Shown here: positions 16,428 through 23,848 of the stretch, piece by piece
Layout of the letters: each line of letters begins with the position of its first letter
How positions within the stretch are numbered: the stretch's first letter is position 1
Assembly: GCA_041488155.1 (NCBI GenBank)
Contig: JBGPOS010000027.1
Coordinates: 1 to 47,524 of the forward strand
Direction: 5' to 3'
Origin: JBGPOS01 sp041488155
Lineage (GTDB): Bacteria > Chloroflexota > Dehalococcoidia > Tepidiformales > Tepidiformaceae
DNA: 47,524 nt
The notes under the pieces: model-generated
The model's database searches: none
The model's input: the letters and a program-made list of their open reading frames with translations, nothing else
What the model was told of the DNA's origin: nothing
Program-made: the position numbers and the translations under genes

Positions 16428-17458
16428 CAGGGGTAGACCGCCGGAAAGTCGAGGCCCATTTCCTGCGGCAGACCGAGCATGAGGTTCATGTTCTCGATTG
16501 CCTGGCCGGCCGCTCCCTTCACGAGGTTGTCGAGCACCCCGATAGCCACCAGCATCCCGTTCCTCTCGTCGACCGTTGGGTGCACCAGGCACATGTTGTT
16601 GCCGAGGGTGTGCTTGGTGTGGGGGGGCGCGTCCACCACACGCGTAAACGGCGCCTCTCGATAGAAGTCCCGGTAGACTCCCGAGAGTTCATCCGGCGAG
16701 ACCTTGCGCGCCAGTGGTGCGTAGCAGGTGGCGTGAATGCCCCGCGTCATCGGCACCAGGTGCGGGACGAACGTCACCTTCGGGGCTGGCGCCTCGCAAA
16801 GCCCCGCCAATTCCTGCGCTATCTCGGGCTGGTGGTTGTGGCTCGCGATCTTGTAGGCGGAGACATCCTCGTTGACTTCGCTGTAGCCGAAGCTCCCTCC
16901 GGTTCCGCGGCCGGCGCCCGAAATCCCCGATTTGGCGTCGACAATGACCTGCCGCCCCACCAGCCCGGCGCTTACCGCAGGCGCCAGCGCCAGGATCGCA
17001 GCAGCCGGGTAGCAGCCGGGGTTCGCCACCAGCTTCGCCGTGACGATCCGCTCACGGTTGATCTCCGGGAGACCGTAGACCGCCTGCGCCAACAGTTCCG
17101 GCGCCGGATGAGGCTGTCCAAACCAGGCCTCGTACTCGGCCGGATCCTTCAGCCGGAAGTCTGCCGCGATATCGATCACCGGCACCCCGGCCCGGACGAA
17201 GGGTGCGCAGGCAGCCGCGCTCGCAGCCGACGGGAGCGCCGACATCACAATGTCGACTTCGCCCTCCAGATCAGCCGTGATCACCAGGTCCTGGTAGGGC
17301 GCGAGGTGAGGGAAGGCCTCGCCAAGTCGTTGGCCGGCCAACGACCGGCCGGTCACCGAAGCGACTCTCGCCTGAGGATGGCCCCACAGGAGCCGGGCGG
17401 CTTCCATCCCGGCGAAGCCGGTCACGTTGATGATGCCCACCCGATAGATCATTGACAT
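16427..17458 (-). CDS. argC: N-acetyl-gamma-glutamyl-phosphate reductase
   Basis: 343 residues from ATG 17458; ATG 17452 is a possible alternative. The NAD(P)-binding N-terminus is VGIINVTGFAGMEAARLL. The catalytic Cys lies in ANPGCYPAA, and further signatures are DAKSGISGAGRG, the SHNHQPEI segment and FVPHLVPMTRGI. It reduces N-acetylglutamyl phosphate to the semialdehyde with NADPH. It is the first gene of the minus-strand arginine operon (argC-argJ-argB-argD). The 102-base gap to the divergent MBL gene must hold both promoters. GACAAT directly precedes the start but is a poor -10 match. Confidence 0.96.
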   Translation of the reverse strand: MSMIYRVGIINVTGFAGMEAARLLWGHPQARVASVTGRSLAGQRLGEAFPHLAPYQDLVITADLEGEVDIVMSALPSAASAAACAPFVRAGVPVIDIAADFRLKDPAEYEAWFGQPHPAPELLAQAVYGLPEINRERIVTAKLVANPGCYPAAAILALAPAVSAGLVGRQVIVDAKSGISGAGRGTGGSFGYSEVNEDVSAYKIASHNHQPEIAQELAGLCEAPAPKVTFVPHLVPMTRGIHATCYAPLARKVSPDELSGVYRDFYREAPFTRVVDAPPHTKHTLGNNMCLVHPTVDERNGMLVAIGVLDNLVKGAAGQAIENMNLMLGLPQEMGLDFPAVYP

Positions 17459-17548
17459 ATTGTCGCGGCTTCCGCGGCAGCAATCCAGACGAAGCTAGGA
17501 CCAAGAAACGAGGGATTGCCCCTATGTGGCCTTTACAACGAAGTGCCG

Positions 17549-17554
17549 TACAGT
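17549..17554 (+). promoter_or_regulatory. -10 element for the MBL gene (leaderless type)
   Basis: TACAGT ends 6 bases before ATG 17561, so transcription would begin at or within 1-2 bases of the start codon. No ribosome binding site is present, which agrees with a leaderless mRNA. Confidence 0.55.
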
Positions 17555-17560
17555 TGGGCG

Positions 17561-18292
17561 ATGCATCAAATTGACATCGATTTCATTGGCACCGGCAACG
17601 CCTTCGCGCCGGGCGGGCTTTGTTGGAACGGCTTCGTAATCGACCGTCGATTCCTCTTTGAAGCCCCTCCATCGGCCCTCATGGCTCTCCATCGTGTCGG
17701 CATCGACCCAAACGAACTCGACTCAGTCATCCTCAGCCACCACCACGGCGACCACTTCCTCGGCCTGCCCTTCCTCATCCTCCACTGGAAGTACCAGGGC
17801 CGTACGAAACCCGTCCGAATCGTGGGCCCGCCGGGGACCGAAGAACTGACGCGAGACATCTCAACGAAGGTCTATCCCGGCGTCTTCGATATCAAGTTCG
17901 AGATCGAATGGATCGAGGCGGAACCGGGGCGATGCCTGCGTCTCGGCGACCTCCAGCTCGAACCCGTGAAGGCCCAGCACGACGACCGGTTGACGATGAG
18001 CCTCGGCTTCGCCGCCTCACTCCACGGCCGGCACTTTGGCTACACCGGCGATACCGCCCTCTGCGAAGGCGTGCTGGACCTCGCACGCCACTCGGAAGTT
18101 CTCATCAGCGAGTGCGCCTCAAGAGACGGGAAAATCGACATCCACATGAACCTCGTCGATGACATCCCCCACGTCCGCAAGGCGCTTCGGCCGGGCGCTC
18201 CCCTCATCCTCACGCACCTCGACACCAACGTGACCGCCGACGGCCTCGCCGACACTATTGTCGCCAGGGATTTCGAGCACTACCGGCTCTAG
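17561..18292 (+). CDS. MBL-fold metallohydrolase (RNase Z/PhnP-like)
   Basis: 243 residues from ATG 17561. The metallo-beta-lactamase zinc motif HHHGDH is at residues 60-65 after SVILS, followed by an Asp ligand in GYTGDTALCEG and a later His in LILTHLD. The opening FIGTGNAFAPGG and single-domain length resemble RNase Z-like and PhnP-like phosphodiesterases and other small MBL hydrolases. No exosite arm typical of RNase Z is evident, so tRNA 3' processing is uncertain. There is no signal peptide. It faces the arginine operon divergently and ends 12 bases before the convergent CaiB gene. Confidence 0.85.
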   Translation: MHQIDIDFIGTGNAFAPGGLCWNGFVIDRRFLFEAPPSALMALHRVGIDPNELDSVILSHHHGDHFLGLPFLILHWKYQGRTKPVRIVGPPGTEELTRDISTKVYPGVFDIKFEIEWIEAEPGRCLRLGDLQLEPVKAQHDDRLTMSLGFAASLHGRHFGYTGDTALCEGVLDLARHSEVLISECASRDGKIDIHMNLVDDIPHVRKALRPGAPLILTHLDTNVTADGLADTIVARDFEHYRL

Positions 18293-18304
18293 GTACCTCG
18301 ACCC

Positions 18305-20527
18305 TCAGATCGGCCACTCTCCGATCACTCCGTCCAACCGAAGCCGCTCGAGATCCTCGTCCATCAGACCCATCCCTCTGAACACATCGTCGTTATGTTG
18401 TCCCAGCGTCGGCGCCGGGCGCGAGGGTAACAACCGCTCGCCGTCGACTCGCACGGGCAGCGCAGGGTAGAAGTGAAGCCCAACGTACTCGCGCTCTTCC
18501 GGCACGAACAGTCCGGCAGTCGCGAACGGTTCGCCCGCTAGCACCCCGGCTTCGTTGTTGACCGGCGCGCAAGGAACTCCTGCCACCTGGAGGCGTTCCA
18601 CCACTGTGTCTCGATCCCGAAACCGGGTCCATGCCGCCAGGCGATCCTTCTTCGATCGCCCCGCTAAGTCGGCCACGTTCCCGCTGCCCGGCGACCCGGG
18701 CGCGACAACATCGGCCAGCCGCGCCCATTCGTCGTCCGTCGAGGCCTCGATCGCCACCCACTCGTCTTCCCCGGCACAGAGGAACGCGCCGCAGAGCGCG
18801 GCCCCGGGCCGGTCGTTGCCGCGACGCGCTGGCTGTTCACCAGTCCGCTGGTATTCGATGAGTGACTCCGTCACGAACGGCAGAAAGCCTTCGAGCTGCG
18901 CCGCCTCGATGCATCGGCCTCTCCCGTCCTGCCCGCGTCCGGCCAACGCGGCCATCACGGCCAGAGCTCCGTTGAGCCCGCTCACGGGATCACCCAGGGC
19001 GTTGCTCATCATGGTCGGCGGGCCCTCTTCGTAGCCAATGAGCGGCGAGAGTCCCGACATCCCTTCGATGGTGTTTCCAAAGGCGAGGTAGCTAGCCTCG
19101 GGTCCGGTCGAACCGAAGGCCGGCTGCCGCAGCATGATCAGCCCGGGGTTGTCGCGGGCCAGCCGATCGTAGGTGAGCCCGAGTTTCTCGATCGCGCCAG
19201 GGGCGAAGTTCTCCACGACCACGTCCGCAGTCGCGATGAGCTTCCGCGCCAGGTCGTTGCCGGCGCGGTTCGCCAAATCCAGGGTGATACCGCGCTTGCC
19301 CCGGTTCGCGCTGTTGAAGACGTGGCTGCGCTCGTGGAGGGCCAGCGATGGGTCGTCCCCCGGCGGCCGCGATCCGCGCCACCAGTCGAACCTCCGGTGG
19401 CTCTCGACCTTTATCACGTCCGCCCCGTAGCAGGCCAGTACGTGCCCGGCGAGCGGCCCGGCCCATCCCATCGACAGGTCAACGACTCGCACCCGCCCCG
19501 GTTCCCACGGACCCTGGATTCGAGGGGCAGCTGGCTGAACCGACGCCTCCGCAAGCGCCCGGGCGGGCGGGCCTGGCACTTTGTATGAGCGCCCCTCGGG
19601 CGTTCGCACAAGGTGCCACGACCCCCGCGCCGCAAGCTGGGGCGAATCCAGGACCTCAGCCATCGTAGGGTGCGCCGAGGCAGGGATCCCTGCCCGCTGC
19701 AGTTCGTGGTAGGCCTCGAACCGCGTCCTGACCTGCAACCACGGCAGGAGGTAGCTGTCCAGGGCCTCGATGTTTTCCGCACGGTCCAGGAGTTGTGCGA
19801 ACAGCGGATCCTCCACCATCTCGGGGTGGCCTATGAGTTCGCACAGTCGCAGCCACTGGCGGTGCAGAGCAACGTGCAGGCCGATGTAGCCATCGGCGCA
19901 GGGAAGCGTGACGATCGTCGGCTGGGTTCGGGCAAAGCGTGTGCCGGCTCGCTCGCGGATCCGCGCCAGGTACTGAAACGCTACCGCGTCGTAAATCGTC
20001 GTCGTCGCCACCGCCTCCACGACGGGAAGATCGACCAGCCCCTGCGATCTCACGCTCTCTCCGAACGCTGCTGGAGCGGCCGCGGCTATCGCCCCGAACA
20101 GGCCCGCGACCATCCGCCCCTGGGAGCCTGGCGGCCCCAATGGCTCCCGCTCCGGCTCCCAGACCGCCGACATCCAGCCACCAGCCGCATGCAACACGAG
20201 GTCGCTTGCAGGGCGCCCCGCCCAGGGGGATTCGACCCCCCAGGGGGTGATCCAGACCACCAGGGCTCCCTTTGCAGCCCGCGCCAGCAGATCCCGATTC
20301 GCGTCCGTGATGGGTGCGTCTGTGATCACGACTTCGCCGGCGACAGGGGCAAGCGCCGGGGACGGCGAGAACCGCGCCCCCTCGCAGAGAAACGCCCCGA
20401 GCGTCTCCGGGTCCAGGGCTGTCTCGTGCTCGACTTCAGCGCCCATCTGGCGCAGGAGCCAGCCGGCGTAAGCAGCAGCAGGCGTGTACGAGGCGACCAC
20501 GAAGCGGCGTCCGCGCATCAGCTCCAT
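18305..20527 (-). CDS. Fused tandem CaiB/BaiF (family III) CoA-transferase
   Basis: 740 residues from ATG 20527; TATGCT ends 8 bases upstream on the minus strand, and an in-frame extension to 20626 would run into the divergent gene. Normal family members have about 400 residues; this one carries two copies. The C-terminal copy (from about residue 345, RVRVVDLSMGWAGPLAGHVL) has GADVIKVE, NRGKRGITLDL, VVVENFAPGAIEKLG, the catalytic Asp at about 513 in ALGDPVSG, and the LGQHNDD tail. The N-terminal copy (GWLLRQMGAEVEHE onward) is diverged: at the matching place (about 130-140, GPPGSQGRMVAG) the Asp is replaced. Family knowledge: the Asp forms the CoA-anhydride intermediate in transfer of CoA between acyl groups. 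The N-half is probably structural. It is divergent from the thiolase-like/DUF35 pair. Confidence 0.88.
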   Translation of the reverse strand: MELMRGRRFVVASYTPAAAYAGWLLRQMGAEVEHETALDPETLGAFLCEGARFSPSPALAPVAGEVVITDAPITDANRDLLARAAKGALVVWITPWGVESPWAGRPASDLVLHAAGGWMSAVWEPEREPLGPPGSQGRMVAGLFGAIAAAAPAAFGESVRSQGLVDLPVVEAVATTTIYDAVAFQYLARIRERAGTRFARTQPTIVTLPCADGYIGLHVALHRQWLRLCELIGHPEMVEDPLFAQLLDRAENIEALDSYLLPWLQVRTRFEAYHELQRAGIPASAHPTMAEVLDSPQLAARGSWHLVRTPEGRSYKVPGPPARALAEASVQPAAPRIQGPWEPGRVRVVDLSMGWAGPLAGHVLACYGADVIKVESHRRFDWWRGSRPPGDDPSLALHERSHVFNSANRGKRGITLDLANRAGNDLARKLIATADVVVENFAPGAIEKLGLTYDRLARDNPGLIMLRQPAFGSTGPEASYLAFGNTIEGMSGLSPLIGYEEGPPTMMSNALGDPVSGLNGALAVMAALAGRGQDGRGRCIEAAQLEGFLPFVTESLIEYQRTGEQPARRGNDRPGAALCGAFLCAGEDEWVAIEASTDDEWARLADVVAPGSPGSGNVADLAGRSKKDRLAAWTRFRDRDTVVERLQVAGVPCAPVNNEAGVLAGEPFATAGLFVPEEREYVGLHFYPALPVRVDGERLLPSRPAPTLGQHNDDVFRGMGLMDEDLERLRLDGVIGEWPI

Positions 20528-20535
20528 GGGGCGTA

Positions 20536-20541
20536 AGCATA
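20536..20541 (-). promoter_or_regulatory. -10 element for the tandem CaiB gene
   Basis: On the minus strand TATGCT ends 8 bases before ATG 20527, predicting a leaderless or nearly leaderless transcript. Confidence 0.5.
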
Positions 20542-20552
20542 CCGGCTTTGGT

Positions 20553-20580
20553 TTGCACGGGGCACACCACGGCCTAGAAT
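20553..20580 (+). promoter_or_regulatory. Promoter for the thiolase-like/DUF35 pair
   Basis: TTGCAC (20553-20558), a 16-base spacer and TAGAAT (20575-20580) form a plausible sigma-70-type promoter. The ATG at 20602 has AAGGGA about 5 bases upstream, so this transcript has a short leader with a ribosome binding site. It is back to back with the CaiB promoter. Confidence 0.5.
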
Positions 20581-20601
20581 CGGCCCCAAGAAGGGAACCG
20601 T

Positions 20602-21795
20602 ATGGCTCACCCACTCCGCGGCGCATCGGCCATCACCGGCCTCGGCATCACGCCAATGGGCCGGATCTACGGCAAGTCGGCGAACGAGTTCGCCGCCGAC
20701 GCGGTCGCCCTCGCCATCGCCGACGCGGGCCTCGAGAAGTCAGCCATCGACGGGCTCCTCATCAATGCGGGCATCACGGGCAACACTGGCGGCGGCATCT
20801 CCCTCGGCCTGCAGAACTATCTCGGCCTGACCAACCTTCGCCTCATGAACCACATGAACGGCGCCGGCTCCACCGCCGCCCAGATGGTCCAGTACGCCAG
20901 CCTCGCGATCGCGGCCGGGATGGCACGACACGTCGTCTGCGTCTTCGCGGATGTCCCGCTCAAACAAGGCAGCACCTCTGGCGCTGCCTACGGCGGAGCC
21001 GCCCGCATCGCCGGCCGGCCGCGCGGGCTCGGCGGACTCTATGCCGCAGCCGGCTACTTCGGCGCCAATACCCCGTACGCCCTGGCCGCCAGACGGCACA
21101 TGGCCCTTTACGGGACCACCCAGGATCAGCTCGGGGCCATCGCCGTCTCCCAGCGTGCCTGGGCCACCATGAACCCCATGGCCCAGATGCGCGAACCGAT
21201 CACCCTCGAGGACTACCACGCCTCTCGCTGGGTCATCGAACCGCTTCACCTCCTCGACTGCTGCCTCGTCTCGAACGGCGCCGTTGCCGTCATCGTCAGC
21301 CCGGCCGGCGAGGCGCCGGACCTCAAGCAGCCCCCGGTCTACGTCCTGGGAATGGGCCAGGGCCATCCCGGCGACGGCGGCCGCACCGGGAGCGACTGGG
21401 AAACCGAGACAGGGGCGAAGATCGCCGCCCGCACCGCCTACGCGATGGCCGGCGTTGGACCGGCCGACATCGACGTCTGCGAGCTGTACGACTGCTACAC
21501 CTACACGGTCCTCGTCACGCTCGAAGACTACGGATTCTGCAAGAAGGGCGAGGGCGGCCCGTTCGTTGAAGACGGAAAACTGGGGCCTGGCGGCTCCCTT
21601 CCCACCAATACCGGCGGGGGAGAACTCTCCGCCTACTACATGTGGGGCATGACGCCCCTGAGCGAGGCGATCATCCAGGCTCGCGGAGCGGGCGACGAAC
21701 GCCAGGCCCCGAAGCACGACGTTGTCCTTTGCAGCGGCAACGGCGGAAGCCTCAGTTACCACGCCGCCCTCATCCTCAGCCCGCACCGGAGTTGA
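20602..21795 (+). CDS. SCP2-thiolase-like protein, probably an Ltp2-type aldolase subunit
   Basis: 397 residues with the thiolase fold of the SCP-x/lipid-transfer group (ASAITGLGITPMGR opening, late LPTNTGGGELSAYYMWG and LCSGNGGSLSYHAALIL). The nucleophilic Cys normally found in a CxSG segment is missing (NHMNGAGSTAAQ, residues 83-94). The GHP His region is replaced by tyrosines (Y345/Y346 in SAYYMWG). Another tyrosine lies at Y296 in ELYDCYTYT. Thiolase-like proteins of this kind with a DUF35 partner, such as Ltp2 with ChsH2, are retro-aldolases that shorten steroid side chains using tyrosines near positions 294 and 344 (recalled, not checked). The next gene encodes a DUF35 protein. I infer a CoA-thioester retro-aldolase; the substrate is unknown. 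Confidence 0.82.
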   Translation: MAHPLRGASAITGLGITPMGRIYGKSANEFAADAVALAIADAGLEKSAIDGLLINAGITGNTGGGISLGLQNYLGLTNLRLMNHMNGAGSTAAQMVQYASLAIAAGMARHVVCVFADVPLKQGSTSGAAYGGAARIAGRPRGLGGLYAAAGYFGANTPYALAARRHMALYGTTQDQLGAIAVSQRAWATMNPMAQMREPITLEDYHASRWVIEPLHLLDCCLVSNGAVAVIVSPAGEAPDLKQPPVYVLGMGQGHPGDGGRTGSDWETETGAKIAARTAYAMAGVGPADIDVCELYDCYTYTVLVTLEDYGFCKKGEGGPFVEDGKLGPGGSLPTNTGGGELSAYYMWGMTPLSEAIIQARGAGDERQAPKHDVVLCSGNGGSLSYHAALILSPHRS

Positions 21796-21802
21796 ACGTC
21801 AG

Positions 21803-22216
21803 GTGACGAACGAAGCGATCAGCAAACCCCTTCCCGAACCCGACGAACCGTCACGGCCCTTCTTCGACGCCGCGATGCAAGGCCGCCTGCTTCTGATGAA
21901 GTGCTCGGCCTGCGGGTCGCTCCGGTTTCCCGCCCGCCAGCACTGCGACCGCTGTCTCTCCACTGCATTCACCTGGGAGCAGGCGAGCGGCAGAGGCACG
22001 GTCCGCACCTTCGGAATCATGCACCAGCGCTACCACCCCGGGTTCGCCGCCGACCTCCCCTACAACGTCACGATCGTCGAGCTCGAAGAAGGTCCTCGCC
22101 TCCCCACCAACCTCGTTGGTGTTGCCAACGCCGACATCCGCGTCGGCATGCGTGTTGAGGTCGAATGGGAACGCCACGAGGACGTCTCGCTTCCAAAGTT
22201 CCGCCCCGCGAGGTAG
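21803..22216 (+). CDS. DUF35 (Zn-ribbon plus OB-fold) acyl-CoA-associated protein
   Basis: 137 residues from GTG 21803, seven bases after the thiolase-like stop; the longer frame from 21722 lies inside that gene and is rejected. The N-terminal rubredoxin-like ribbon has two cysteine pairs, CSAC and CDRC, in LLLMKCSACGSLRFPARQHCDRC. The OB-fold follows (SGRGTVRTFGIMH, LPYNVTIVELEEGPRLPTNLVG, RVGMRVEVEWE). Proteins of this family bind acyl-CoA and partner with thiolase-like subunits in aldolase, ketothiolase or HMG-CoA synthase-like complexes. Adjacency and order support a heteromeric complex with the preceding gene product. Confidence 0.9.
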   Translation: MTNEAISKPLPEPDEPSRPFFDAAMQGRLLLMKCSACGSLRFPARQHCDRCLSTAFTWEQASGRGTVRTFGIMHQRYHPGFAADLPYNVTIVELEEGPRLPTNLVGVANADIRVGMRVEVEWERHEDVSLPKFRPAR

Positions 22217-22284
22217 GCCAGCCGCTCCCGTGAAGTCGGCTCCAAGCTTATGACAACTCGTTCCCTTAACACTTGACCAAACCT

Positions 22285-22290
22285 TATACT
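22285..22290 (+). promoter_or_regulatory. -10 element upstream of the VOC gene
   Basis: TATACT in an AT-rich patch. Transcription starting about 7 bases downstream would miss the ATG at 22293 but include the GTG at 22323, and this decides the start chosen for the next gene. Confidence 0.45.
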
Positions 22291-22322
22291 CGATGGGAGG
22301 CGGAGAAGCAGGGCTGAGAGAC

Positions 22323-22715
22323 GTGGGGGACGACGCGAAACTCGGGATCGTCCTCTGGACCACTGACGTGCCCGCGCTCGCTCGCTTCTTCAAAGCTGTC
22401 GCCGGACTGACCGTGGAAGCCTTGCACCCGGGATTCGCCTCGCTTCGCGTCAACGGATCGCGCATCGACCTCCATTCCGACGAGGCCTACCGCGGTCACC
22501 CGTGGTTCGACGCTCTTACTCGCGAAGGAGTTGCCAGGGGCATAGGGACCGAACTTCACCTGCGCGTCGCCAACGTCGACGCCGCCTACGATGCCGCCCT
22601 CCGGCTTGGCGCGCTCGCGGTGGAGGCCCCCTGCGACGTCGATGACACTCGCGGATGCCAGGTCATGGGCCCAGACGGCTTCCTCCTGTCGCTCTGGCAA
22701 CCGGCCAGTCTATAG
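22323..22715 (+). CDS. VOC-family (glyoxalase/bleomycin-resistance fold) protein
   Basis: 130 residues from GTG 22323; ATG 22293 is the alternative (140 residues). The chosen start begins ten residues before the first beta strand (KLGIVLWTTDVPALARFF). Paired beta-alpha-beta-beta-beta units are visible: DVPALARFFKAVAGLTVE with ASLRVNGSRIDLHSD, and TELHLRVANVDAAYDAALRLG with QVMGPDGFLLSLWQ. VOC proteins include glyoxalases, extradiol dioxygenases, epimerases and binding proteins; His/Glu metal positions are only partly recognisable, so no reaction is assigned. It lies 106 bases after the DUF35 gene and appears to have its own promoter. Confidence 0.75.
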   Translation: MGDDAKLGIVLWTTDVPALARFFKAVAGLTVEALHPGFASLRVNGSRIDLHSDEAYRGHPWFDALTREGVARGIGTELHLRVANVDAAYDAALRLGALAVEAPCDVDDTRGCQVMGPDGFLLSLWQPASL

Positions 22716-22778
22716 ATCTATCACGATTCTCGATGCCTGACGCGCCAGTGTCCTAAAGCCAGCTTCGGCCTGCTACGG

Positions 22779-22799
22779 TAGTTAATAAGGAACTAACTA
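22779..22799. promoter_or_regulatory. Palindrome resembling a repressor operator
   Basis: TAGTTA (22779-22784) and TAACTA (22794-22799) are perfect 6-bp inverted arms with a 9-base AT-rich spacer. They lie in the most AT-rich patch of the gap between the VOC gene and a 67-aa reading frame. Spacing and symmetry suit a dimeric helix-turn-helix regulator such as a MarR- or TetR-type protein, but no regulator gene is present in the window. Confidence 0.4.
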
Positions 22800-22813
22800 T
22801 TAGGACGGCACCC

Positions 22814-23017
22814 ATGTACTTCAACTACGACTTATTCGCAGGCTGGTTCCAGCGAACCGAACCCGACCCAGGGGACAGGTTCCGCCGAGAACATCGCGCG
22901 TCGCAGCGTCGACAACGCAAGGCAGTCCCACCGCAGGTCGCCCGAGCAGCACCAGACGCCTCGCTGATCCAGGCAGAAGCTGTGGCCCGCGCGGCGCGCT
23001 TCGCCCGCGTCGTCTGA
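22814..23017 (+). CDS. Possible small basic protein (67 aa)
   Basis: ATG 22814 follows the palindrome by 14 bases. The product opens MYFNYDLFAGWFQR and continues Arg/Ala-rich (REHRASQRRQRK, then AEAVARAARFARVV). The hydrophobic/aromatic N-terminus and basic tail are protein-like, and TAGGAC lies upstream as a weak ribosome site. It stops 7 bases before the convergent SDR gene. It may be a genuine small protein under control of the palindrome, or chance. No family is recognised. Confidence 0.4.
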   Translation: MYFNYDLFAGWFQRTEPDPGDRFRREHRASQRRQRKAVPPQVARAAPDASLIQAEAVARAARFARVV

Positions 23018-23024
23018 GGCGCGA

Positions 23025-23807
23025 TTACCAGGCGGTCCAACCCCCATCCACGACGAGTGTGTGGCCGGTGATGTAGTCGCTTGCCCGGCTTGCCAGGAAG
23101 ATCACGGCACCCGCGAGTTCGTGGGGCTGGCCCCACCGGGCCATCGGCGTCCGCTCAGTGATGAACCGATTTCGCTCTGCATCTTCGAGCAGCGGTCGCG
23201 TCAGTTCGGTTTCGAAGTAGGTCGGCGCGATGGCGTTGACCTGCACGCCAGAAGGGGCCCACTCCAGCGCCAGCACCTTCGTCAGCTGTTCTATCCCACC
23301 CTTCGAGCTCGCATACGCTGCCTGCATCGGCAGAGCGACGCGGCCCATGATGCTCGAAATGTTGATGACCTTGCCTGATCCGCGCTCGACCATGCCTCGC
23401 CCGGCCGCCCGCGAGCAGAGGAAGTAGCCCTTCAGGTTCGTGTCCAGCACCCGTTCGAACTCCCCCAGCGACAGATCGAGGACGGGCTTGCGCACGTTGA
23501 TCCCGGCGTTGTTCACGAGGACGTCCACTGGCCCGAGCTGAGCCGTAGCAGCCAGCACCATCGCTTCGCAACTCGCCTCGTCGGTCACGTCGGCGACGAC
23601 ACCTGCCGCCCGTCGCCCGACGCTCCGGATCTCGTCGCACAGCGATTCCAGTTCGGGCGCGGTCCGGCTGCTCACCGCTACGTCGGCCCCTGCCGCTGCG
23701 AGCGCGAGGGCCATGGTCCGCCCCAGTCCGCGCCCCGCGCCGGTGACCAGCGCGACCTTCCCGGTCAGGTCGAACAGGCGAGTGCCGAGCAGTTCAGGTC
23801 GTTCCAT
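23025..23807 (-). CDS. SDR-family NAD(P)-dependent oxidoreductase
   Basis: 260 residues from ATG 23807; TAGACT ends 9 bases upstream. Classical short-chain dehydrogenase motifs: TGAGRGLG cofactor loop (residues 22-29), NNAG (99-102), the catalytic Ser in INISS (about 151/152), and Tyr165 and Lys169 in AYASSKGG. The C-terminus DYITGHTLVVDGGW is typical of the FabG/gluconate-5-dehydrogenase group. It oxidises a secondary alcohol or reduces a ketone with NAD(P)H. The lack of a fatty-acid-synthesis context argues against housekeeping FabG; a catabolic 3-hydroxyacyl or sugar-acid substrate is likelier but unproven. Confidence 0.9.
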   Translation of the reverse strand: MERPELLGTRLFDLTGKVALVTGAGRGLGRTMALALAAAGADVAVSSRTAPELESLCDEIRSVGRRAAGVVADVTDEASCEAMVLAATAQLGPVDVLVNNAGINVRKPVLDLSLGEFERVLDTNLKGYFLCSRAAGRGMVERGSGKVINISSIMGRVALPMQAAYASSKGGIEQLTKVLALEWAPSGVQVNAIAPTYFETELTRPLLEDAERNRFITERTPMARWGQPHELAGAVIFLASRASDYITGHTLVVDGGWTAW

Positions 23808-23848
23808 GCTGCCGGGAGTCTACCGGACGCCGCTGCGCCAGGAACGAA

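Noticed and set aside
16428..16592. N-terminal extension of argJ (55 extra codons)
   Set aside because: The extension reads inside argC and is low-complexity; the ATG at 16427 with the TGATG overlap gives the normal protein length.
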